Origin: Chthoniobacterales bacterium
GTDB taxonomy: Bacteria > Verrucomicrobiota > Verrucomicrobiia > Chthoniobacterales > UBA10450
Assembly (NCBI GenBank): GCA_013812515.1
Contig: JACCTI010000174.1
Span: 1-5,156, forward strand
Direction of reading: 5' to 3'
DNA length: 5,156 nucleotides
Of the stretch, positions 1-5,156 are shown in pieces. The notes beneath the pieces were generated by a model. That model did not search any database and was not told the DNA's origin. It saw nothing but the letters and a program-made list of their open reading frames with translations. Within the stretch, counting starts at the first letter, position 1. The number at the start of each line of letters is the position of its first letter. The translations under genes and the position numbers were made by a program.

Positions 1-322
1 GCTGCCCCACGCGCCGGACGAGTTCGTGGTCGCTCCATTCGTGAACGAGAACAAGGTTCGCCTCAGTCAGCACCTGGGCCAGGTCTAACGACTCGAGCGT
101 GTATTGGATCGAACGCAGCTCCGGATACCGCGCGTGAAAGTCGGCGACCGGCTGTTCGCCGTACTCCTGTACCAGATTCTGCCGGCTCCATGAATCTGCG
201 GGCTCGTAGATTGCGACCTCGTGTCCCCGCGCGCTTAGCTCGGCTGCGACCCCGCGCAGAAAATGCGCGTTCCCGTGGTTCCAATCCGAGACTAACGAGT
301 GAGGGAAGAGGACGATCTTCAC
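1..322 (-). CDS. Probable GT-B glycosyltransferase, CgeB/DUF3880-like, N-terminal part (3' end missing)
   Basis: The frame opens with GTG at 322-320 and stays open to the left edge, giving 107 codons. The visible protein begins with strand MKIVLFPHSLV, followed by SDWNHGNAHFLRGV, an amphipathic helix, then RGHEVAIYEP, and later the hydrophobic strand ANLVLVHEWSD. This strand-loop-helix order, with an Asn/Gly/His-containing loop after strand 1 and a RGHEV second strand, is the N-terminal Rossmann domain of GT-B glycosyltransferases. From memory, the NHGNAHFLRG loop and the later HEW motif resemble CgeB/DUF3880-like glycosyltransferases. The donor-binding half lies outside the window, so no catalytic signature can be checked. 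It is the last visible gene of the operon and is translationally coupled to the GT4 gene. A glycosyltransferase fold is likely; the precise family is tentative. Confidence 0.75.
   Translation of the reverse strand, partial: MKIVLFPHSLVSDWNHGNAHFLRGVAAELSARGHEVAIYEPADSWSRQNLVQEYGEQPVADFHARYPELRSIQYTLESLDLAQVLTEANLVLVHEWSDHELVRRVGQ
319..322 (-). other. GTGA stop/start overlap between the two glycosyltransferases
   Basis: The TGA of the GT4 gene (321-319) overlaps a GTG (322-320) that opens the next frame with the residues MKIVLFPHS, a typical GT-B first strand. No good Shine-Dalgarno sequence sits at normal distance; a GAGG lies more than 20 bases upstream. The 4-base overlap and the sharp onset of protein-like sequence support GTG as the start. 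Confidence 0.75.
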
Positions 323-1482
323 AACCGTGCGGTAGCGTCCGTTGTCCTCAATGGACCCACGCCGAAGCGACTTTGCCGGGTGCGCTCTGGAACAGCGCAG
401 GCTACCACGCTTGATCCGAAGCAATCGTGATACACAGCGCGATAAGCGTCAGCCGTTCGCGTGGCGGAGAAGTGCTCGCCGCGAGCCCGTGCGCGCTTCG
501 AGTATTTCACGCGCAAAGCTTCGTCGTTGGTCAGCCGGTTAAGCGCAGCGGCAAGCGCGCCGTGATCACAAGGGTCGATGAAGATGGCGGCGTAGCCCCA
601 GATTTCGCGCAAGCTGGCGATATCTCCGAGCACAAGCGCACATTCGCAAAGACCGGCCTCCAGCGCAGAAAGTCCGAAAGGCTCGTATCGCGCGGGCAAG
701 ACGTAGATCGCGCTGCTTGCGAGGCGGCTTCTCAGCTCCGCCGGAGAAAGCTTGCCTAACGAGCGCACATTCTTCAGCTCAACGGAGCGGCCGTTTGGAT
801 CCGCAGAATCACCTGCTATCTCGATTGGCCATGGTGTGCGTGGCGCGACTGCTGCAAGCGTCGCGAAATTCTTGGCTTCATCCCAAATGCGCCCGGCAGC
901 GAAGATGTTTTGGCTTTTCATGGCAGGCCGAAATTCGGCAGCGTCTCGCCCGTTTGAAACAACGCGTCCAGCGCCATAAAAGCCGTAGTTCTCCCCGAGC
1001 GTGTCGAGCATCGCGCGCGTCGGTGCGATGACGAGATCAGCCGAGTGGAGGCCGGCTTTAACCCGGCGGCGATATTCGTCGAAAAGGGGCGGCGCTTCAC
1101 ACTTCTTCACCGCCGACCACCACGAAAGCACGCAGGAATGAGCGACGACTAGAACAGGCACCTTCCATGGAAGCGCCGCATGCGCATAGCCGTTCAGATG
1201 GACCATTTCGGGCTTGAACTCACGTGCGATCTCCAACAGCCAATCGCCCGCGCGATCGACCTCTTCCCAAGGATGGTCCATCCACTCGAGCGCATAGCTG
1301 CTCGGAAAAAGTGACACGTTGGGCAGGCACGAAACCTCGTCCCGTTGCGTTTCTGTGATGATCGAGCCCATCGTGGCGAGCGCGAACTGCACCTCGGGCA
1401 GCGCACGAATTAATTCGACGGCGTAACTCCAGACACCGCCGACTGTGTCGGCGGTCATCAGAATGCGTGAGGGTTTTTCCAT
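319..1482 (-). CDS. GT4-family glycosyltransferase (GT-B fold)
   Basis: This is a retaining-type glycosyltransferase of 387 residues, expected to move a sugar from a nucleotide donor to an acceptor at the cytoplasmic side. The N-terminal Rossmann domain opens with a strand and the Gly-rich loop ADTVGGVWS (11-19), and continues through VHLNGYAHA (94-102) and VLVVAHS (110-116). The C-terminal donor domain starts near FAAGR (194-198). Arg198 and Lys204 (GRIWDEAK) match the basic pair that binds the donor phosphates in GT4. The EX7E signature is present in YEPFGLSALEAG, with Glu267 and Glu275. Length is normal for GT4, but the last 35 or so residues (after VYHDCF) look like a non-conserved tail. 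There is no signal peptide or membrane helix. Donor and acceptor cannot be read from the sequence; the neighbouring epimerases suggest an unusual deoxy- or epimerised sugar. It overlaps both neighbours. Confidence 0.92.
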   Translation of the reverse strand: MEKPSRILMTADTVGGVWSYAVELIRALPEVQFALATMGSIITETQRDEVSCLPNVSLFPSSYALEWMDHPWEEVDRAGDWLLEIAREFKPEMVHLNGYAHAALPWKVPVLVVAHSCVLSWWSAVKKCEAPPLFDEYRRRVKAGLHSADLVIAPTRAMLDTLGENYGFYGAGRVVSNGRDAAEFRPAMKSQNIFAAGRIWDEAKNFATLAAVAPRTPWPIEIAGDSADPNGRSVELKNVRSLGKLSPAELRSRLASSAIYVLPARYEPFGLSALEAGLCECALVLGDIASLREIWGYAAIFIDPCDHGALAAALNRLTNDEALRVKYSKRARARGEHFSATRTADAYRAVYHDCFGSSVVACAVPERTRQSRFGVGPLRTTDATARL

Positions 1483-1485
1483 CAC
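1480..1485 (-). other. GTGATG junction between the dehydrogenase and the glycosyltransferase
   Basis: The TGA of the dehydrogenase (1484-1482) overlaps two possible starts of the next gene: ATG at 1482-1480 (1-base overlap) and an in-frame GTG at 1485-1483 (4-base overlap). The two products differ by one residue. I prefer ATG because it is the commoner start codon. No Shine-Dalgarno sequence is evident, so coupled re-initiation is likely. Confidence 0.75.
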
Positions 1486-2516
1486 GACATCAGCACGAGC
1501 GCTTTCATGAAACCATCCGGACGCGCGGCGCTCATCTCGAGCGCTTCGCCGAGCTGCTCCAGCGGGAAGGTGTGTGTGTAGAGCGCACGCGGCGTCAACA
1601 TGCCACTCTCAACCGCGGAAACGGCGGCCTGCATCCCTTGCAGGTAAATGGCGGGATCACGCTCATGTGCGTTGATCACATCGAGACCGCGCCAGTTCCA
1701 AAGCTGCATGTTCACCTGCCGTGGACCGTCCTGATGATAGCCTGCAATCACCAATCGGCCGCGCTCGCGCGTGAGTTCCGCGGAGAGATCTAGCGGCGAT
1801 TGTTTGCCGACCGCCTCGATCACAACATCGCAAAACTTCTCCTCCGTGAGCTGCTTCACTTTTGCGATAACGCTCCCGTGGTCGTTCATGGCGATCGTGT
1901 CTGCGGCGCCCATCTTGCGCGCGAACTGCAGCGCGAATCCGCGGCGCGAAATCGCAATGACCCGCGCGCCGGCCGCGGTGGCGAGCTGGGTCAGGAGCGC
2001 GCCGAGAAAGCCAATGCCGACAATCGCGACGGTGTGGTTTTTCGCGATCTTGGCGCGCTTGAAGATGTTCATCGCGCAGCCGAGCGGCTCAGCGGGAAAG
2101 GGCTCGCCGTTCAATTCCCGCGGGAGCTTCACCGCGGCCGACGGCTCGCAAAGGTCGTATTCGGCATAAGCGTGGTCTGAAATCATCGCGATGCGATCGC
2201 CGGGCGTGAAACCGGTGACCGCTGCGCCGACTGCTTCGACCCGGCCCCAGCTTTCGTGACCGAGCGCGCCGGGAGGCATCGGGTAGTTAAACCATGGCTT
2301 GCCTTCCCAAGGAGGGATGTTCGAGGCACAAACGCCGCAACCCTCCAACCTGACCAGGACTTGCCCCTCTGCCGCCACAGGCGTTTGCACCTTTCGAATC
2401 TCGACGTGGCGCGGCGCGGCGATGACAGCGGCACGCATCGACGGAGTGGGGCGCGTCTCGAGCGCCGGGGCTGAAGGAGCAGCCGATACGGCTGCCGCGA
2501 CAGGCTGCGGCGGCAT
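1482..2516 (-). CDS. Zinc-dependent medium-chain alcohol/polyol dehydrogenase
   Basis: This 344-residue member of the medium-chain dehydrogenase/reductase (MDR) superfamily resembles the sorbitol/threonine dehydrogenase branch. It probably interconverts a sugar or polyol alcohol and a ketone in the cytoplasm. Catalytic zinc ligands are visible as Cys63 (GVCASN), His87-Glu88 (GHE) and Cys147 (EPLGC). The four-cysteine structural-zinc lobe of classical alcohol dehydrogenases is absent. The Rossmann loop is GIGFLG (167-172). The second strand ends in Ser190-Arg191-Arg192 instead of an acidic residue, which suggests NADP(H) preference (inference). The family core begins at Met27 (MRAAVI); residues 1-26 are an Ala/Pro-rich extension with no recognisable motif. 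I chose the start at 2516 because of the TAATG overlap. A start at 2438 would give 318 residues and cannot be excluded. Its place between epimerases and glycosyltransferases suggests a sugar, nucleotide-sugar or inositol-like substrate, but the sequence does not name it. Confidence 0.92.
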   Translation of the reverse strand: MPPQPVAAAVSAAPSAPALETRPTPSMRAAVIAAPRHVEIRKVQTPVAAEGQVLVRLEGCGVCASNIPPWEGKPWFNYPMPPGALGHESWGRVEAVGAAVTGFTPGDRIAMISDHAYAEYDLCEPSAAVKLPRELNGEPFPAEPLGCAMNIFKRAKIAKNHTVAIVGIGFLGALLTQLATAAGARVIAISRRGFALQFARKMGAADTIAMNDHGSVIAKVKQLTEEKFCDVVIEAVGKQSPLDLSAELTRERGRLVIAGYHQDGPRQVNMQLWNWRGLDVINAHERDPAIYLQGMQAAVSAVESGMLTPRALYTHTFPLEQLGEALEMSAARPDGFMKALVLMS

Positions 2517-2518
2517 TA
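2514..2518 (-). other. TAATG stop/start overlap between the fusion gene and the dehydrogenase
   Basis: The TAA of the fusion gene (2518-2516) shares its last base with an ATG (2516-2514) that opens the dehydrogenase frame. No clear Shine-Dalgarno sequence precedes it, so initiation probably depends on translation of the upstream gene. This junction favours the start at 2516 over the internal ATG at 2438 and over longer in-frame extensions that would run back into the fusion gene. Confidence 0.75.
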
Positions 2519-4531
2519 TGCGGTGGCGAGAGACTCTTGGCTCGCCGCCGCGCAGTGGAACTCGCGCAGCCATGCGTGCAGCCGCTCCACTCCTTCGCGC
2601 ATTTCGACCTGCGGCTTCCATCCTGTGGCAGTTTGGAATTTTGAGAAATCGCTCACGTAGTAACGCTGATCGCCAGGCCGCCAGTTACCCCACGAGATCG
2701 CCGGCTTTTTGCCGTTCAGTTCCGCGATCCACGTGAGCAACTCCAGTAAGCTGGTCGTGTTTTCAGTGCCGCCGCCGAGATTAAAAACCTGTCCGGAAAG
2801 CGTGCGGATGTTTTTGCGCGCCAGCAGCAGGGCGTCAACGAGATCTTCGACGAAGAGGACATCGCGGACTTGTTTTCCGTCACCGTATAACGTGATCGGC
2901 CTCCCCTTCATCGCCTGAATGAGAAAGTGCGCGACCCAGCCCTGATCCTCCGTCCCGAACTGGTGCGGGCCGTAAATGCAGCTCATGCGGAAAACCACCG
3001 CGGCGAGTCCAAAGGTGCGGGCGTAATCGAGAATGTATTGATCGGCGGCACCTTTCGAGCAGCCGTACGGGCTGTAGAAATCGAGCGGCTGGTTTTCATT
3101 GATCCCGCTGGCGCGTATCTCGGAAGCGTCGGGCTCGTAGCGCTCGCCATTCAAGCGCAAGGCGACTTGATCAAGGCTGCCGTAGACTTTGTTTGTAGAG
3201 GTGAAGACCAGCGGTGGTGGATTGCTCATTCCGCGCAGCGCTTCCATCAGGTTGAGGGTGCCGCGGGCGTTGATCTCAAAATCGCTGATCGGCCCGGTGA
3301 GGCTGCTCGTAACGGCCACTTGCGCGGCCAGATGAAAAACAGCGGACGAAAGTTGCGCCGCTTCGCCGAGGGTTTGTGCGTCGCGGATATCTGCGACTTG
3401 GACCTGCACAAGGTCGCCGTAAGTCTCGCGCAACCATTCCGCATTCTGCTCCACGCCCGCGCGCGAGAGGTTGTCGTACAACAGAACTGGCTCGCCTTCT
3501 CGGCAGAGTCGATTCGCCAGGTTGCATCCGAGGAACCCGGAGCCTCCAGTGATTAGGACCGGTTTTCTGCGGGTTGCGACGGATGTCGCGGGGGAGGGTT
3601 GCTGATGCAGCCAGGGAGTGTTGTCCACGGCCTCCACTCCGCCTTGGCGAAGAAGGCGCATGAGCAACTTCTCAGACCCATCGGTGCGCCGCATACCGAG
3701 ATGAAATTCCCGTTCGTCCACCGCGGGTGCATCCATTTCCATCGAGGGATTTCGGTTGTGCGCGGCCGACCAATAGACCCGCTCGGCGGGAGCAGCCATC
3801 ACACGCGTAAAGGCGGCGATCTGTGCCTGTTCGTCATGCCGCCACGTTGAGTAGCCCGTCTCGGTGATCCAGATCTCTGCGTTCGAGCCGTGTTGCAGAA
3901 GAACGTTTCGCACGCGTGCAATCTTCGAGTTCCAACCGTCCCACCAAAATTCAAAGGTGCCGGGATAACCGTGGATTCCTACAGCATCGATGTAGCGCAG
4001 CACGCCGCGGTCGCACATCAGGCCGACCCATTGCGCATCCATCGGGCCGCTCGCGCCGAGGACTGTTTTCTTGCCCCGCTTTTGCGCCCAATGCGCCGCG
4101 CCGCCTACCATTTGGCAGAAGATCAGCCAGTTGGGATCAAGAGTGGTGTCCCACTCGAGCGGGTTCTTCGGCTTATTCCAAAGCTCGACCCACTCGAAGT
4201 GCTCGCCGAAGCGCGTGATGAAAACGTCCAGGAAATCCGCGTACTGCTTCGGATCTCGCGGCGGTGAGCAGCTATGCGGAACGATCCCGAGGGTGGGCGG
4301 TGTGTAATGAAAACAGGGAAGCACGCTCACCTCCCGAGCAAGACGTGGCAGCAGCCACGCATACCAATCCTCTCCACCCACATCGTGCCAGTCAGCCCAC
4401 GAGATGCCTGTTCGAAGCTCCGAGACGCCGATTGCCTTCAGATCGGCCAAAAGCTGTTCGACCCGCTCCTCTTCGCCCGGACGCAGCCACTCCAGAATAC
4501 CGAAGGTCGGGCGACTGCTGACGCACCTCAT
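2516..4531 (-). CDS. Two-domain protein: GH-A clan glycosidase-like barrel fused to CDP-paratose 2-epimerase-like SDR
   Basis: The protein has 671 residues and no signal peptide or membrane segment, so it is probably cytoplasmic. Residues 1 to about 305 resemble a clan GH-A TIM barrel of the beta-xylosidase (GH39/GH5-like) type. Visible pieces are LRTGISWADW (39-48), PCFHYTPP (72-79), the strand-4 motif VELWNKP (115-121), VGIHGYPGT (184-192) and the strand-7 motif WITETGYS (221-228). Glu224 fits the nucleophile, but the usual acid/base Glu of the NEP motif is Lys120. A Pro/Ser/Thr-containing linker (about 309-322) joins a full-length extended SDR domain (323-671). This domain has the NAD loop TGGSGFLG (328-335), Asp353 after the second strand, STNKVYG (445-451), catalytic Tyr489-Gly-Cys-Ser-Lys493, RMSCIYGPHQFGTEDQGW (515-532) and YGDGKQVRD (549-557). 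STNKVYG, YGCSKGAADQY and FGTEDQGW are typical of CDP-paratose/CDP-tyvelose 2-epimerases. The SDR assignment is strong, the exact sugar is inferred, and the role of the barrel is unknown. The start is set by the ATGA overlap. Confidence 0.9.
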   Translation of the reverse strand: MRCVSSRPTFGILEWLRPGEEERVEQLLADLKAIGVSELRTGISWADWHDVGGEDWYAWLLPRLAREVSVLPCFHYTPPTLGIVPHSCSPPRDPKQYADFLDVFITRFGEHFEWVELWNKPKNPLEWDTTLDPNWLIFCQMVGGAAHWAQKRGKKTVLGASGPMDAQWVGLMCDRGVLRYIDAVGIHGYPGTFEFWWDGWNSKIARVRNVLLQHGSNAEIWITETGYSTWRHDEQAQIAAFTRVMAAPAERVYWSAAHNRNPSMEMDAPAVDEREFHLGMRRTDGSEKLLMRLLRQGGVEAVDNTPWLHQQPSPATSVATRRKPVLITGGSGFLGCNLANRLCREGEPVLLYDNLSRAGVEQNAEWLRETYGDLVQVQVADIRDAQTLGEAAQLSSAVFHLAAQVAVTSSLTGPISDFEINARGTLNLMEALRGMSNPPPLVFTSTNKVYGSLDQVALRLNGERYEPDASEIRASGINENQPLDFYSPYGCSKGAADQYILDYARTFGLAAVVFRMSCIYGPHQFGTEDQGWVAHFLIQAMKGRPITLYGDGKQVRDVLFVEDLVDALLLARKNIRTLSGQVFNLGGGTENTTSLLELLTWIAELNGKKPAISWGNWRPGDQRYYVSDFSKFQTATGWKPQVEMREGVERLHAWLREFHCAAASQESLATA
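4528..4531 (-). other. ATGA stop/start overlap between the epimerase and the fusion gene
   Basis: On the minus strand the ATG of the fusion gene (4531-4529) overlaps the TGA of the upstream epimerase (4530-4528). A weak purine-rich stretch, GGGGA at 4544-4540, lies 8 bases before the ATG and could act as a Shine-Dalgarno site. The overlap supports this start and suggests coupled translation. Confidence 0.85.
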
Positions 4532-5156
4532 ACCGCCAGTCCCCGCTCCGCCAATTCGCGCGAGGCATCAACCACGTGATCGACGGCCGTCTGTCCCTCC
4601 AGCCATTCAGCGAGTTCGACCAGTCCATCCTCCAGCCGCACCGCGGGGCTGTAGCCAAGAACGTCCTGGGCCCGTGAGACATCGGCGAAGCAGTTCCGGA
4701 TGTCCCCTACGCGGCAACGGCCCACGACTTCGGGCTCAATCTCCGGCTTATTGAGAACACGCGCCATTTCCTCCGCGATCTGCCGGATGGAGTAATGATG
4801 CCCACTGCCGATGTTGAAAACATTGTCGGCGGCCTCGGGCACTTCAAGAGCAAGCCGGCAGGCCTGGGTGATGTCGTGCACGCTGACGAAATCGCGCTGC
4901 TGCTTGCCATCTTCATTTATCAGCGGCGCATTGTCGTTCAGGAAGCGCGACGCGAAGATCGCGAGCACGCCTGTATAAGGGTTGGAGAGCGACTGCCGGG
5001 TCCCATAGATGTTGAAAAAACGCAGCCCGACAGTGGCAATGCCATAGGCACGACCGATCGTCATGCAGAGCCGCTCCTGCTGATACTTCGAAATCGCATA
5101 AACCGAGGGAACCGCAGGACATTTCGTCTCGGGAGTTGGGACCGGCTGGAGCGGCT
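4528..5156 (-). CDS. NAD-dependent nucleotide-sugar epimerase, dTDP-L-rhamnose 4-epimerase-like (5' end missing)
   Basis: This is an extended short-chain dehydrogenase (SDR) that probably epimerises a nucleotide sugar in the cytoplasm with bound NAD. The frame is open to the right edge, so the beginning lies outside the window; the ATG at 5064 is internal. There are 208 visible residues. They start just before the catalytic Tyr-Ala-Ile-Ser-Lys (YxxxK; Tyr codon at 5100-5098, Lys at 5088-5086). Then come the substrate-domain motifs LRFFNIYGTRQ, SNPYTGVLAIF, the QQRDFVSVHD strand and the FNIGSG loop. The missing part should be the N-terminal Rossmann half with its GxxGxxG loop. The SNPYTGVLAIFASR stretch and the C-terminal ELAERGLAV ending recall proteins annotated as dTDP-L-rhamnose 4-epimerase (WbiB type), which make dTDP-6-deoxy-L-talose. 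That match is from memory, and UDP-glucose/UDP-galactose 4-epimerase is the main alternative. The SDR family is certain; the substrate is inferred. It overlaps the next gene by 4 bases. Confidence 0.88.
   Translation of the reverse strand, partial: PLQPVPTPETKCPAVPSVYAISKYQQERLCMTIGRAYGIATVGLRFFNIYGTRQSLSNPYTGVLAIFASRFLNDNAPLINEDGKQQRDFVSVHDITQACRLALEVPEAADNVFNIGSGHHYSIRQIAEEMARVLNKPEIEPEVVGRCRVGDIRNCFADVSRAQDVLGYSPAVRLEDGLVELAEWLEGQTAVDHVVDASRELAERGLAV

Noticed and set aside
63..284. A minus-strand 73-codon frame
   Set aside because: It is an Arg-rich, out-of-frame shadow of the glycosyltransferase start that runs in another minus-strand frame from the GTG at 322.
1771..2180. Two overlapping plus-strand frames of 126-132 codons
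   Set aside because: Both lie opposite the dehydrogenase Rossmann domain, lack motifs or a ribosome binding site, and would need two genes inside one well-supported gene.
2516..2621. A longer dehydrogenase start at 2621
   Set aside because: The extra 35 residues are Arg/Ala-rich and overlap the coding end of the fusion gene. The TAATG junction at 2518-2514 gives a better start.
2927..3556. A 209-codon open frame on the plus strand
   Set aside because: It is antisense to the SDR domain of the fusion gene, which has clear family motifs over the same bases. The plus-strand translation shows no recognisable domain, and long antisense frames are expected in GC-rich genes.
4392..4682. A minus-strand 96-codon frame spanning the epimerase/fusion junction
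   Set aside because: It is a different frame of two confidently assigned genes, has low-complexity composition and shows no domain.
4528..5064. Epimerase starting at the ATG at 5064 as a complete small protein
   Set aside because: The frame continues upstream to the window edge, and the essential YxxxK catalytic motif lies upstream of that ATG (5100-5086), so this ATG is internal.

Overview
The window is a fragment of one bacterial operon, read entirely on the minus strand (right to left). It holds five protein-coding genes with no intergenic DNA: each gene overlaps the next by 1 to 4 bases. The sequence is GC-rich (roughly 60 % by eye). It has no introns, and GTG is used as a start at least once. 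The composition and gene families suit a soil or plant-associated bacterium, but nothing here fixes the phylum. I see no RNA genes, mobile elements, CRISPR repeats, promoters or terminators. The operon's promoter must lie beyond the right edge and its end beyond the left edge.

In transcription order the genes are: (1) the C-terminal two-thirds of an extended SDR nucleotide-sugar epimerase resembling dTDP-L-rhamnose 4-epimerases (right edge to 4528); (2) a 671-residue two-domain protein (4531 to 2516), with an N-terminal clan GH-A glycosidase-like TIM barrel fused to a complete CDP-paratose 2-epimerase-like SDR domain; (3) a zinc-dependent medium-chain alcohol/polyol dehydrogenase (2516 to 1482); (4) a GT4-type GT-B glycosyltransferase (1482 to 319); (5) the first 107 codons of a second probable GT-B glycosyltransferase, CgeB/DUF3880-like (322 to the left edge).

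Together they look like part of a cytoplasmic pathway that makes modified nucleotide sugars (two epimerases and an oxidoreductase) and transfers them onto an acceptor (two glycosyltransferases). The end product could be a surface polysaccharide, a glycolipid or a small glycosylated metabolite; the window does not say which. No polymerase, flippase or export gene is visible.

The most unusual item is gene 2. A glycoside-hydrolase-like barrel with no signal peptide is joined in frame to a sugar-nucleotide epimerase. At the position where clan GH-A enzymes carry their acid/base glutamate (the Asn-Glu-Pro motif), it has lysine (Asn-Lys-Pro, residue 120). The predicted nucleophile glutamate (residue 224) is kept. 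The barrel may therefore be a non-hydrolytic or repurposed domain.
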